Both the position numbers and the translations under genes were made by a program. From positions 62,001-126,000 of the forward strand of contig NZ_JAGGKM010000005.1 of assembly GCF_017873715.1 (NCBI RefSeq): a stretch of 64,000 bases of DNA. Reading direction: 5' to 3'. Under the pieces are notes generated by a model. It had not been told where the DNA came from. It saw only the letters and a list, made by a program, of their open reading frames with translations, and did no database searches. Positions 35,931 through 45,663 of this stretch are shown piece by piece (the stretch's first letter is position 1; each line of letters opens with the position of its first letter). This stretch comes from Cytobacillus luteolus. GTDB lineage: Bacteria; Bacillota; Bacilli; Bacillales; Bacillaceae_L.

Positions 35931-36777
35931 CGGCGAATTGAAGAAAATGAAAGAAGGATTGCAGAACTTGAGGCGGAATTGGCTGGTTATGAGGCTAAGT
36001 TAGAAAAATCGACACCTCAAGAAATCAATAAGCAACCTTCGGAAAAGAAACCTAAAAAGCCGAGTCAGCGTAATAAATCAAAAGCCTAGGATTTAATTTA
36101 TCAAGCAATCAACGCAAACGGAAAAGAACGAATAAAACTAGCAAAAAAGGGAATTGAGCTAGACCCATTCAATGCAGATGGTTATACGATTTTAGCCGAA
36201 GAAGCTAGGACACTTGAAGACAATGAACCTATTAAAACGCGGAGTGGAAATGGGCTCAGAGGAGTTAGGTGAAACCATCTTCAAGGAAGATAAAGGACAC
36301 TTCTGGGGACTGATTGAAACAAGGCCATTCATGCGAGCAAAGTCTAACTATGCATTCGCTCTAAGAAAAAGTGGCAATACACAAGAAGCAATAAAGCACT
36401 ATGAAGAGCTTCTTGAGCTAAATCCAATGGATAACCAAGGAGTACGATATGAGCTTATAGAGGCATACCTAGCAACCAAATCCATCAAAAAAGCTAAAGA
36501 CCTTTTGAAAAAATACCCTGAAGATAGTACTGATAATTTGTACAATCTTGCTCTGATTGAATATATGGAACACGGTAATACCGTCAAGCTAAAAAAATAT
36601 TTAAAAGAGGCGAAAAAACACAATCCATTTGTCGGAGACTATTTAAGCGGTAAGAAGAAATTACCTTCAACCCTGCCTGAATACTACGGCTGGGGCGATG
36701 AAAACGAAGCGATTGTTTATGCGGCTAAGTTTAAAGATGTTTGGACTGAAGAGCCAGCATTATTGAAAATTCTTTAA
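35931..36777 (+). pseudogene. Remnant coiled coil and tetratricopeptide-repeat part of the SEC-C gene
   Basis: In frame with the SEC-C gene the sequence reads as a coiled coil to TAG 36087, then as DLIYQAINANGKERIKLAKKG, typical TPR start sequence. Near 36215-36235 the coding pattern moves to the next frame, where a 187-codon open stretch carries TPR units (RAKSNYAFALRKSGNTQEAIKHYEELLELNP) and ends at 36777. So there are two in-frame stops and one frameshift over a continuous coding-like stretch. The 3' piece could be translated from TTG 36214 but has no good ribosome site. Confidence 0.7.
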
Positions 36778-36794
36778 TAAGTAAGGAAGATAAA

Positions 36795-36822
36795 AAGGTT
36801 TCAGGCACAAGCCTGAAACCTT
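36795..36822. terminator. Perfect hairpin terminator
   Basis: AAGGTTTCAGG and CCTGAAACCTT pair perfectly around a 6-base loop, between the convergent TPR remnant and the Vpr-like gene. Confidence 0.8.
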
Positions 36823-36835
36823 AAATTATGTCGGT

Positions 36836-36850
36836 GGGGGCCTGACCCCC
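36836..36850. repeat. GGGGGCCTGACCCCC dispersed palindrome
   Basis: A 15-base palindrome with a CCTGA centre, identical in its core to the copy at 1281-1295 and nearly identical to that at 6729. Confidence 0.75.
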
Positions 36851-36874
36851 AGTCCTTTAAAGTATTAAAGATTA

Positions 36875-39271
36875 TTACTTAAGCTGGAAATTTACGCCTG
36901 CTAAATCTGTTTTACCAGCTTTTGTCGCATACGCATATACGTTGTAGTAGCCTGGTGCTAATTTTTGACCATTGATGGTTCCATCCCAGTCATAAGCTTG
37001 GAATCCTGCACCAACGTTTGTTAGTGTTGTGATATCGCCAACATACTTTAGTGGAGCACCTACGCTGTTTGATTCGTAAACGAATAATTCAACTGTTTCT
37101 GCACCAGTAGGGTAATAGCCTTCAATAACAATTTTATCGCTGCTAACTTGTGTAGCATATAAGTGTGTTACACGCTTATAATCTGGCTCTTGTACAAATA
37201 GAATTGTAGGAATATTAAATGATGTTGTACCATCACTTACAACAATTGTTCCTTCATAGTAGCCAGGAGTTAATTTTGAAGTATCAACTTGAACATTGAA
37301 GTTTACTTGCTGAGTTTTTCCTGCTGGAACATTTAGGTTCTTACTTGTCATAACCTTAATGCCACTTGGATTACCATTGAAACTTGCTTCATACGTATAC
37401 TTTTTTGCATTGGTTGAAAGGTTTTGAATGGTAAAACTTTGCTTTTTCACTTGTACTCCGTCTGTCTTTAAGAAAGTTCCAAACGAATGGCTACCAGGAG
37501 TAACTAATGTTTTGGCATTAATAGCATCTAATGGACGGATGCTACCAGCACCTTGTGAGTTGTGTGGATACTGCTTACCAGTTGGATCAACTAAATCCAC
37601 AGCTGTATTCATTAAAGCAGCTTTTACTTGATCTACAGTCCAAGTAGGATTTGCTTGTAAAATTAATGCTGCTGCTCCAGCTACGTGTGGAGAAGCCATA
37701 CTAGTTCCTTGTAAAGCTGCATAGCTATTTCCAGGGAATGTACTTACAATAGCTACACCTGGTGCAGATACATCAGGCTTAATCATCCATGTACCGATAG
37801 CAGGACCACGAGATGAGAAGCTTGCTACTGTTTCACCAACACGGTGAGAATATGCAACATTAAACTTAATTTTATTTTTTCCAGCTGCTAATTCAGCAAG
37901 AAGTTTTTGACCATCTGCTAATGTTGTTTTAATTGTTGGAACTGCTAAGCCAGGAACATCTGCATGCTCACCAGCAACGTTATTATAAATAATTGCCCCA
38001 ACAGCACCTGCATTTTTAGCATTTTGTGCTTTATCAACGAATGCAAAATCGCCACGGCTAATTAATGCGATTTTACCAGTAAGGTCTTTACCTACAAAAT
38101 CAGAAGCTGCACCTAAACCAACATGTACAAATTCAAATTCCCCACTATTAAGTTCAAGTAATGAATCTACACTTGGGAAACCTTGTACTTTTGCAGAAGG
38201 ATAAGCTACACCTTCAGAAGTAAATAATACTGAATTATACACATCATAAGGAAGTTGTGTTGCACCTACAGAGATCGCCTGACGAGATGTTCCAGGTGAA
38301 CCAACTGTCCAGTTGTTCGGACCGCTGTTACCATTAGAAGTTACAGCCACAACACCCTCTGCCATTGCCCAATCTAAAGCAATACTTGTTGCCCAGTCAG
38401 GAGCATTTAACGAGTTTCCTAAAGATAGATTCATAATGTCTGCGCCATCTTTAACCGCTAATTCAACACCAGCTACAACATCTTCTGTTGTACCGCCATT
38501 AGGACCAAGAACACGGTATCCTAAAAGTTTTGCCTGTGGAGCAACCCCTTTGATTATTCCGTTAGCCGCTACAGTACCTGCAACGTGTGTACCATGGTAT
38601 TGGCCAGGACCTTCTTGTGGATCATTATCGTCATTTACAAAGTCATACCCTTTGTAATCCCCGAAAGCATGTGCTAAATCAGGGTGTGTATAATCAACTC
38701 CAGTGTCAATGACTGCTACAGTGATGCCTTTACCAGTGAATCCAGCGTTCCAAGCTTGATCTGCACCGATAAATGGGGCGCTATCAACCATTGCAGGGCT
38801 GAATACTTCTTCAGTTAGGATTTGCCCATCGCCAACTTGAGTTTCAGTATATGTAACGTTAGGATAAACTGCTTTAACTCCAGGTATAGCAAGTAGTGCA
38901 GGGATTTCATTCGCTGCTAGCTCTACTGAGAATCCAGAGAAAACATAATCATATTCACGTCCAACTTTACTAGACTTTGCTGCTTTTGAAACCGCATCTT
39001 TCACTTGTTTACGAGCTTTTGCAAGACCTGCTTTTGTTTGATTCTTGCCTTTATGCTTTGCTTCAACAATTGATTCTTCTACTAATTCAACGATAACAGT
39101 CGTAGATTTTGAAGAGTTTACATCTACATTACCAAATAGTTCTGCTAGTTTTTGAGGTGTTACAGTTGCACCTGTCTGTGCAGTCGTACCCATTCCAAAC
39201 GTTGAAAAAACTAATAGAAACGCCAAAAGAATAAGGGAGGACCGTAGGAATCGTTTCTTGCTCATTGTCAT
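36875..39271 (-). CDS. vpr: Vpr-like extracellular serine protease (S8 family)
   Basis: A 798-residue secreted subtilase with the architecture and length of B. subtilis Vpr (806). It has a signal peptide (residues 1-32), an I9-type pro-region (about 55-140), and a catalytic domain with Asp in VIDTGVDYTHPDL, His in YHGTHVAGT and Ser in LQGTSMASPHVAG. A PA domain is inserted before the serine (ISRGDFAFVDKAQNAKNAGA). The C-terminal beta domains end in a FlgD-Ig-like segment (YDWDGTINGQKLAPGYYNV). AAGGAG lies 6 bases before ATG 39271. No wall anchor is present. In B. subtilis Vpr degrades proteins and processes the lantibiotic subtilin and the CSF precursor. Confidence 0.92.
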   Translation of the reverse strand: MTMSKKRFLRSSLILLAFLLVFSTFGMGTTAQTGATVTPQKLAELFGNVDVNSSKSTTVIVELVEESIVEAKHKGKNQTKAGLAKARKQVKDAVSKAAKSSKVGREYDYVFSGFSVELAANEIPALLAIPGVKAVYPNVTYTETQVGDGQILTEEVFSPAMVDSAPFIGADQAWNAGFTGKGITVAVIDTGVDYTHPDLAHAFGDYKGYDFVNDDNDPQEGPGQYHGTHVAGTVAANGIIKGVAPQAKLLGYRVLGPNGGTTEDVVAGVELAVKDGADIMNLSLGNSLNAPDWATSIALDWAMAEGVVAVTSNGNSGPNNWTVGSPGTSRQAISVGATQLPYDVYNSVLFTSEGVAYPSAKVQGFPSVDSLLELNSGEFEFVHVGLGAASDFVGKDLTGKIALISRGDFAFVDKAQNAKNAGAVGAIIYNNVAGEHADVPGLAVPTIKTTLADGQKLLAELAAGKNKIKFNVAYSHRVGETVASFSSRGPAIGTWMIKPDVSAPGVAIVSTFPGNSYAALQGTSMASPHVAGAAALILQANPTWTVDQVKAALMNTAVDLVDPTGKQYPHNSQGAGSIRPLDAINAKTLVTPGSHSFGTFLKTDGVQVKKQSFTIQNLSTNAKKYTYEASFNGNPSGIKVMTSKNLNVPAGKTQQVNFNVQVDTSKLTPGYYEGTIVVSDGTTSFNIPTILFVQEPDYKRVTHLYATQVSSDKIVIEGYYPTGAETVELFVYESNSVGAPLKYVGDITTLTNVGAGFQAYDWDGTINGQKLAPGYYNVYAYATKAGKTDLAGVNFQLK

Positions 39272-39545
39272 TTACATCTCCTTTTCGCTTTAAGTTAACC
39301 TGAGGGATTAGGCTCATTATTTTAATTTTAGGTAAATTCAGACAAAAGTACTATAGGACATTATAACTATTTTTTATAATATTCTAAAAATTTTTAATAA
39401 GGAAAAAGTAACATATTAAAGGTCTTTTTAGAAAAAGGGTTAACTGAATAGTATATTGACTGAAACAAAGTCATTAATAAAGATCTATTATTGAAGTAAT
39501 CTAGTTAACGTTGACGCCTACAATTTTTACAAAATTTAAGGAAAC
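39272..39545 (-). other. Upstream region of Vpr-like gene
   Basis: AT-rich gap. On the minus strand a TATAAT (complement of 39360-39365) could be a -10 element, but no good -35 lies 16-18 bases before it. Nothing else is clear. Confidence 0.4.
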
Positions 39546-39583
39546 AAAAAAGACTAGTAACCTAAATAGATTACTAGCCTTTA
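39546..39583 (-). terminator. Terminator of the large subtilase gene
   Basis: On the minus strand CTAGTAA and TTACTAG form the stem around AATAGATTTAGG-type loop sequence, followed by six T, 15 bases after the stop at 39598. Confidence 0.8.
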
Positions 39584-39597
39584 TTTTTTAATCGTTA

Positions 39598-42500
39598 TTA
39601 ATTTTTCCCTTTACCGTTGTTACCGATTTTTACAGTCTCTGAAGATTCATTACCTGCATTATCAACTGCAACGATCGTAATTTCTTGACCTTGAGTAACT
39701 TTTTCAGCAAAAACATGCTCTGTTTCACCATTTACATATGGTGCTTCTGTAACAAGTTCTCCATCAACCAACACATACCAGTATGCAACACCACTTGTTT
39801 TATCTGTAGCATCAACTGAAACTGATTGATTGTCTTTACTTAACTTCGTTTTAACTTTAGGTGCTGTTACATCTAGCTTCACTGGGAATGTAAAGCTTTG
39901 AGCTTTAGCACCATCAAAGTCAAGAGTTGCTTCTACTTGCATGAAATATTGTCCTTCTGGAGCTCTCTTACCATTATGCATTGTACCATCCCATGTCCAG
40001 TCAGAATATAGGTAGTATTGTGCTCCGCTGCCACCATCAAAGTAGTTCTTACGTACGAATTCTTCAGAAGCAATTTCTCTAACTACCTTTCCATCCGAAT
40101 TTAATACGTTAAGATTTAATTTTTTGGCATTTCGAAGTAGAGATAATAGGTAAGTTGCACTGTCATTCTTACCATCACCATTTGGTGAGATAGCAATAAG
40201 ATCCGGGTTTAATTCACCCGTTGTTTGGTCAACACCTAAGAAATCGTAGCTGCCTTCACCAGTGTGAGTAAGGATACCTGTCATTTCATAGTATGACATT
40301 GGATCCCAAGCTGGAGAGTCTACAATTGGTGCTGAGTTCCATTCACCTTTAAATCCTACATAAGGTACAACTAAATCCGGATTTGTATCAGTTGGATCTG
40401 TTAACTTAACAAAACCTTCTAACCAATAACCGTTTGTGAAATAAGATTTTAAATCTTCATCCAAATCACTAACATCAATAGTAACTTCAAATGTTGCTGT
40501 ACCATTTGCAGGTACTTCTATTGTGTTGCTGCTAATAGATGCCACAGCTCCTAAATCCATTGCTCCAAACATATTAGGAGCTGATACAAACACTCCGCCT
40601 CCGTTTACAGGGGTATCTGTTTGTGCACTTGCACTCACATTATAAGTCACAGCCACATCAGAATGGTTTTCAGCAGTTAAAGAGAATGTAACAACATTGC
40701 TAGTAACTTCTTTAAGAGCAACTTTTGCTTCACCAGTAGTTGAGTCAGTTACTGTAACTGGAGTTGATAATGCTTCATGAAGCTGCATTAATCCAGCACC
40801 TTGACGACGTGGAGATACAGGTGCTCCATCAAATTCTACAGGCTTAGCAGTGTTTAATAATAACTTTTTCGCAAGTTTAGATCTTGCAGCACCATCAAAT
40901 CCAAATTCTTCGTCAACTCTTTGTAATACTAGTGCTGAACCACCAGCAACGTGTGGAGCAGCCATAGATGTACCACTCTTTACTCCATATTCATTATTAT
41001 CAAGAGTAGAGTAAATTTGTCCACCTGGTGCTGTGATTTCTGGTTTAAAATCCAGGTTTGGCGTAAGCCCCCATGATGTGAATCCACTCATTTGACCAGC
41101 TGCACTGTTTACAACTGTCATTTTATCGCCACCGAAGTTAACTGAAACAGCTTTTCCTTCTTTTAATGCAGCAGCAAAGCGGTCTCCATCAGCTTTTAAC
41201 ATGAACAATTGCGGAATATTAATGGCAGCATCCGTTGCCATGTTTACTGTTCCACTTGCATTGTTATAGATAATAACCCCAGCTGCACCAGCTGCCTGAG
41301 CGTTAAGAGTTTTATCAACGAATCCAATTGCACCACGTTGAATTAATGCATATTTACCCTTAAAGTCTTTACCTTCAAAATCAGCAGGATTTCCTAATTC
41401 AGCATGAACTAATTCAAATGGACCACCTGAAGGTGCCGTTTGACCAGCAGATAAAAACATCACTTTTTCTACGTCAGCATCACCCACTTTAACACCAATA
41501 GCATCTACATCCATATAAGTGTTTTCAAACGAAGCTACTGAAGTAGAATCGTAGGAAACGCTTGGTGATCCAGTTAAACCGTAATCAGGATTTGAAGCAT
41601 ATGGATAGAAAAAGCCGTTTCCAAAGTAAGTTGAGTTACCAGCTGAAATGGACATTACAACTCCATTATCAACTGCACGTTTAACCGCTTGTTGCTCAGG
41701 AGATGAAGCGTCAACGAATCCAGCTGTAGAACCAAGACTCATATTAAGTACGTCCGCCCCTAATTTAAGAGCATCGTCAATGGCTTTAATATAAATATCG
41801 CCATATGTTGTTGCTACATTGTTACCGAACACACGTAATGCTAATAATTGCGCTTCTGGTGCAACACCTTTAATGCCGCCGTTTTCTTCGTCACCGTTTG
41901 CAGCAACCGTTCCACCTACGTGCATTCCGTGCATACCAGTGTCAGCGTTGGTGTCAAGAATAACATCGTTTTTATCCATATAGTTATAAGCATATGGAAC
42001 TTTTTCATTAATGTATTTACCTGGAAGATCAAACTCAGCTTTAACCTCATTAACACGATCTTCCGATAATTTTGCAGCTGATGGATTTGTTAAAAGGAAA
42101 TCTTTGTGAGCTGGATCTAGACCAGAATCTATGATTCCAACAACCATTCCTTCACCAGTGTATCCGAAATCTCTCCAGGCTTGTTGAGCTTGTACTAGCT
42201 CTTTACTATATTTCATATCTGGGCTGTCAGTTGGAAGTGTGTACTCAGTAGCAAGGTATACACCCTTTACTTCTGATACTTCTTTAATTTTTGCGATTTC
42301 ACCGTACTTTACTTTAGCACTAAAGCCATTAACAATGGCATTGAATTCTTGTAGATATTCAATATCTACGTTTTTACCTTTGATTTTATCCTTTGCTGCT
42401 TTTTGTTTGTCCTTAGCAGCCTTCTCTAATTGTTTACGTTCACCCTTAGAAAGGTTGTCGTACTTTACACCCTTTTTAGTAGCTGTTTCAACAGGTGCAT

Positions 42501-42699
42501 CACCGTCCAATTCAATGATAATTCGGACTTCTTTGTTTGGATCAATGTCTTGTAGGTCTGTTGCTAAAAGATTTGTTTTTTGAAGTTCAGGTTTTTGTAT
42601 ATCTAACTGTAGTGGAGTAAGTCCTGATGAGGCAAAACTGATACTGCTACTAAATACGAATAATAAAACTAGTAAAACGGTAGTAATCCTTTTAAACAT
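39598..42699 (-). CDS. Large secreted S8 serine peptidase (C5a peptidase/lactocepin-like)
   Basis: A 1033-residue subtilase. Signal peptide residues 1-23; a Lys-rich pro-region with an I9-like part to about residue 150; catalytic Asp in GIIDSGLDPAHKDF, His in GMHGMHVGGT, and Ser in KSGTSMAAPHVAG. A PA domain lies before the serine (LIQRGAIGFVDKTLNAQAAGA). After the catalytic domain come an Fn3_5-type domain (TFSLTAENHSDVAVTYNV), FlgD-Ig-like repeats (YSDWTWDGTMHNGKRAPEG) and a C-terminal Ig-like segment, as in C5a peptidases and lactocepins. It has no LPXTG or SLH anchor. It lies in the same direction as the Vpr-like gene, each with its own terminator. Confidence 0.9.
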   Translation of the reverse strand: MFKRITTVLLVLLFVFSSSISFASSGLTPLQLDIQKPELQKTNLLATDLQDIDPNKEVRIIIELDGDAPVETATKKGVKYDNLSKGERKQLEKAAKDKQKAAKDKIKGKNVDIEYLQEFNAIVNGFSAKVKYGEIAKIKEVSEVKGVYLATEYTLPTDSPDMKYSKELVQAQQAWRDFGYTGEGMVVGIIDSGLDPAHKDFLLTNPSAAKLSEDRVNEVKAEFDLPGKYINEKVPYAYNYMDKNDVILDTNADTGMHGMHVGGTVAANGDEENGGIKGVAPEAQLLALRVFGNNVATTYGDIYIKAIDDALKLGADVLNMSLGSTAGFVDASSPEQQAVKRAVDNGVVMSISAGNSTYFGNGFFYPYASNPDYGLTGSPSVSYDSTSVASFENTYMDVDAIGVKVGDADVEKVMFLSAGQTAPSGGPFELVHAELGNPADFEGKDFKGKYALIQRGAIGFVDKTLNAQAAGAAGVIIYNNASGTVNMATDAAINIPQLFMLKADGDRFAAALKEGKAVSVNFGGDKMTVVNSAAGQMSGFTSWGLTPNLDFKPEITAPGGQIYSTLDNNEYGVKSGTSMAAPHVAGGSALVLQRVDEEFGFDGAARSKLAKKLLLNTAKPVEFDGAPVSPRRQGAGLMQLHEALSTPVTVTDSTTGEAKVALKEVTSNVVTFSLTAENHSDVAVTYNVSASAQTDTPVNGGGVFVSAPNMFGAMDLGAVASISSNTIEVPANGTATFEVTIDVSDLDEDLKSYFTNGYWLEGFVKLTDPTDTNPDLVVPYVGFKGEWNSAPIVDSPAWDPMSYYEMTGILTHTGEGSYDFLGVDQTTGELNPDLIAISPNGDGKNDSATYLLSLLRNAKKLNLNVLNSDGKVVREIASEEFVRKNYFDGGSGAQYYLYSDWTWDGTMHNGKRAPEGQYFMQVEATLDFDGAKAQSFTFPVKLDVTAPKVKTKLSKDNQSVSVDATDKTSGVAYWYVLVDGELVTEAPYVNGETEHVFAEKVTQGQEITIVAVDNAGNESSETVKIGNNGKGKN

Positions 42700-43227
42700 G
42701 TTTTTCCTCCCTAATCTTTAATTGAAATCATAGAATAAAAAGTGACAAATCCTCCTTTCATTTGTTAGAAACTGAAATATATTAACATTCAGTCAATTCC
42801 TAATATACTAAACTATAAAAAAACGAACCACCCCTAAAGAGAAATGATATCTATCCATTTTGTTGATATTTGTCTTATTCTTAAGTCGAAAAAAACCCCA
42901 ACATATGAAATAGATGTTGAATTTTTATGCTTTTTGTCTTACTGAGTCTTTTTTTGGAGAGAGAATTAAGTAGAAGTGTGTCGAGAAATTTTATAGTATA
43001 AAAGTATTACTTAGACCTAATACTTAAAACTAACAAAAATATAAAAAAAAGTTGTATTTTATTAAGACGATAAACTATTCATGTTATTGCAGCTAATAAT
43101 TATTTAACGTAGAACTGCATCTATAAGCAAATGGATAAGAAAAAGTACCTAAGTACTTCGAATCTTTCTACTCATGTATTCCTTGTGTATGATTAGTGAA
43201 AGCTAGTATAAATGAGGAGGGCTGAAA
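42700..43227. other. Divergent intergenic region, 528 bases
   Basis: AT-rich region between the large subtilase (left) and a small membrane protein (right). A weak hairpin CAACAT/ATGTTG at 42899-42919 is followed by five T. No coding frame or known RNA is evident. Confidence 0.5.
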
Positions 43228-43518
43228 ATGAAGGGATTCTTGGTAGGTAGCAGCATGTTCATAGCACTAACCATACTACTATTCAACGGTACATTCGGAT
43301 ACTTCATCTTAACTTCAAATTACGGAACTCCAATAGGAGTGTATATTTTTATTACATTATCCATTGTTGCTATTATTGCATCATTCCTCCCATTATTAAT
43401 GAAATATGCGGCATATCGTTTCTATTTTAGAGTCCTTTTATATACCAATGTTGTGGTTATCTTCTATCCTTTGTTTTATAAAATAATCGCCGAATATATC
43501 ATTTCAAGATTACTTTAA
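43228..43518 (+). CDS. Small three-helix membrane protein
   Basis: A 96-residue hydrophobic protein with three transmembrane helices separated by short loops. GAGGAGGG lies 7 bases before ATG 43228. I do not recognise the family. It is followed by a hairpin shared with the convergent gene. Confidence 0.7.
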   Translation: MKGFLVGSSMFIALTILLFNGTFGYFILTSNYGTPIGVYIFITLSIVAIIASFLPLLMKYAAYRFYFRVLLYTNVVVIFYPLFYKIIAEYIISRLL

Positions 43519-43523
43519 ATAAA

Positions 43524-43544
43524 GAGGAAGATTCACGCTTCCTC
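43524..43544 (-). terminator. Terminator between convergent small genes
   Basis: GAGGAAG and CTTCCTC form a 7-bp stem; the T-rich tail is on the minus strand, favouring the 43547-44026 gene. Confidence 0.65.
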
Positions 43545-43546
43545 AA

Positions 43547-44026
43547 TCAATCATACGACCATAGAATTCTCCACTCACCTTCATTCTTAACCACATAGAT
43601 ATTTTGTTGATGTGTAAAGTTGCCAAACGTACTTTTATATTTTTGGGTAACTGGAACTTCATATACTTCACTTAGAGACTCCGCTTGTTCAGTCATTTTC
43701 CAGTTGCTCAAAACTTTGGCTTCACCTACGGAATAATCAAACGTTTTGGCGCCGAGTTGATCGACAAATATATGATTTCGGTAGCGAATGTAATCACTCT
43801 TTGTGAATATCGTTTTCATTTGTGGATGGAATAATTCCCACGAGCTCGCAAAGTCGTTATTCTGTTCATGCTGATAAAAAGAAGACACTGTCTTCTCGGC
43901 AGCTGTTTCAGGTGATGATTTGAAATAAGAGAAAGCAAAAAGAAGTAATGCAATGGGAACAACTATAATGAACAGTTGCGCAGGTATAGGACTTCTGTTA
44001 TATCTCCTTCTCCTTCTAAATTTCAT
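43547..44026 (-). CDS. Membrane-anchored NTF2-like protein
   Basis: A 159-residue protein: an Arg-rich cytoplasmic start (KFRRRRRY), one transmembrane helix (about residues 17-35), then an extracellular domain of about 115 residues whose pattern (AEKTVSSFYQHEQNNDFASSWELFHP ... EWRILWSYD) resembles NTF2-like/DUF4878 folds. AAGGAG lies about 10 bases before the ATG. A truncated pseudogene copy with the same upstream sequence lies at 6896-7064. Function unknown. Confidence 0.7.
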   Translation of the reverse strand: MKFRRRRRYNRSPIPAQLFIIVVPIALLLFAFSYFKSSPETAAEKTVSSFYQHEQNNDFASSWELFHPQMKTIFTKSDYIRYRNHIFVDQLGAKTFDYSVGEAKVLSNWKMTEQAESLSEVYEVPVTQKYKSTFGNFTHQQNIYVVKNEGEWRILWSYD

Positions 44027-44100
44027 AGGCGTAACTCCTTTATAGCTTGGTTATAGTTATGGTTATGCTATAGAGAAGTTGTCCTATTCTATGGAAAACT

Positions 44101-44145
44101 AAAAAACTCGCCAAGCACAATAGACCCCGCATAACGAGGCCTGGT
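44101..44145 (-). terminator. Possible terminator of the SbsC-like gene
   Basis: On the minus strand CCAGGC can pair with GCTTGG (one G-T pair) and six T follow. The loop is long, so confidence is limited. Confidence 0.4.
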
Positions 44146-44149
44146 AAAA

Positions 44150-45172
44150 TTACTGAATGAAACTAATATCTAAAATATAGAATCGAGGCGAAGCACCTGG
44201 AGTCGAATCATATGGATAAATAAATACCGTATATTCATATCCTATAAATTCAAAAGAGATAATCTGTGTTTGATTATAAACAAAAGGTGATTCTAATTCA
44301 TAAGGTACTTTCTCAATATGTGTCATCATATCGAAATTAACGACAAGTGATGTTTGGTAAAAGTCTTCTGAAAAAACAGTGTCGAACATCGGGCCTTCAA
44401 ACTCATATTCAGAAATCGCACTGAACTCTTGAACAATTTTAACAATGTCACTTTGTAATGCCATCTGAACATGATCTGGTTTAATTGTTGATAACATATC
44501 ATTAGCAGCGACTAAAAGATCAATAATGTAGTAAATATCTACTTCCTCATAGGAAAGTTCATTATTTGCTGATTGAACTAAATCGTAAACAGTCACAAAG
44601 TGAGCTAATTCATTTTTTACTGCTTCACCAGGTGCTTTATATTTTGCTAAAATTGCATCCCTTGTTGATTTCCCATATACACGGTAAAGCAAAATAGCTT
44701 GCTTTCTAATCTCAAACGAAAGTTTATGGTAGTACTCACTCGTACGAGGAAGCATTAGGATTTCGTTATCAACTTGATGCCTTAAATCTTTAGTAAGTGC
44801 TTCGATTTTTTTACCACCTGTAAGTGCATCAATGTAAGCCACTGCACGGTCAATATGAAGCTTCACATTAGTAGCTAATCTTGATTGAAGATTTGTTTTT
44901 GTTGTCCCATTCTTTAATGAAGAAACAGCCTTTAATGCTTTGGCATAGGAATCCTTTGTTTGGTTGAAAAGCTTCATATCTGGGTACGTTAACGCCTTAT
45001 TATATTCATATGATATTTGCTTTTTTAATTTAGTCCCGTTCGTTTCTGCTATTTTAACAAGACTCTCAGCATAGGCTGGAGATACTGCAGCGGAAACCTC
45101 TATAGAAGGTGTCACTAAACTAAGTAGTAAGAAAAAAGATAAAATTGATGGTAATAGTTTTTTTGCATTCAT
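44150..45172 (-). CDS. Secreted protein resembling the wall-binding N-terminal part of S-layer protein SbsC
   Basis: A 340-residue protein with a signal peptide (residues 1-29). Its helical region has YPDMKLFNQTKDSYAKALKAV, INxAVAYIDAL-type and FEIRKQAILLYRVYGKSTRDAIL stretches. These parallel the Geobacillus SbsC N-terminal region (YEIKTRTVILDRVYGKTTRDLLRSTFKA as I remember it), which binds secondary cell-wall polymer. Only that part is present; there is no S-layer assembly domain. It is a paralog of the protein at 57410-58504. AGGAG lies about 9 bases before the ATG. A wall-associated role is inferred. Confidence 0.65.
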   Translation of the reverse strand: MNAKKLLPSILSFFLLLSLVTPSIEVSAAVSPAYAESLVKIAETNGTKLKKQISYEYNKALTYPDMKLFNQTKDSYAKALKAVSSLKNGTTKTNLQSRLATNVKLHIDRAVAYIDALTGGKKIEALTKDLRHQVDNEILMLPRTSEYYHKLSFEIRKQAILLYRVYGKSTRDAILAKYKAPGEAVKNELAHFVTVYDLVQSANNELSYEEVDIYYIIDLLVAANDMLSTIKPDHVQMALQSDIVKIVQEFSAISEYEFEGPMFDTVFSEDFYQTSLVVNFDMMTHIEKVPYELESPFVYNQTQIISFEFIGYEYTVFIYPYDSTPGASPRFYILDISFIQ

Positions 45173-45394
45173 AATATCCTGCTCCTTTCATAATAGAATA
45201 TAAGTGATAGCTTCTAATTTAGCTATAGGTATATTAATGGAAAAAAAGTTCTAATCACATATAATACAAAAACAAACAAAATACATGGTGAATTATCACA
45301 AAATAGCAAACGTTATTTGTAATATCAGCGTGGAATACCCTTTATGCTTATAGGTAATACTAGTTATTATCTATACGGTGAAGGGGGATTCAAA

Positions 45395-45515
45395 TTGAAG
45401 GGTTAATCAAAGTATTTTCAAAGGATTACTATGGGGAACCGCGTTAAGTATTCCTCTTTTGATCTCATTTTTCGGTTGGGTAAAGGTTGTTCTTTTTTTG
45501 ATCTCCGGTTTATAA
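45395..45515 (+). pseudogene. Frameshifted small membrane peptide gene
   Basis: TTG 45395 has AAGGGGGAT about 7 bases upstream but meets TAA after three codons. Removing one G of the GGG at 45400-45402 gives a 39-residue frame: MKVNQSIFKGLLWGTALSIP then a transmembrane helix ending LFLISGL, stop at 45513. The combination of ribosome site and hydrophobic frame suggests a decayed or mis-sequenced small membrane peptide gene. The remainder of 45173-45592 shows nothing else. Confidence 0.4.
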
Positions 45516-45592
45516 ATTCTCCTTTATTAGCAATGATATCCTAAAGTCTAACACTTCAAATGTACTCCAAGACCATATAGTATAAAACTATG

Positions 45593-45621
45593 TTACAAAA
45601 ATATTTCTAAAGTCTTATAAA
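45593..45621 (+). promoter_or_regulatory. SigA-type promoter for the riboswitch transcript
   Basis: TTACAA and TATAAA are separated by exactly 17 bases, placing the transcription start about 35 bases before the c-di-GMP aptamer. Confidence 0.6.
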
Positions 45622-45663
45622 TAACCCTCGAAATTGTCGATAAACTAAAAGGTATTGACAACA

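Noticed and set aside
43183-43212. SigA promoter TTGTGT-18-TATAAA before the 43228 gene
   Set aside because: The start point would fall on the ribosome binding site, leaving almost no leader; match and spacing are also poor.
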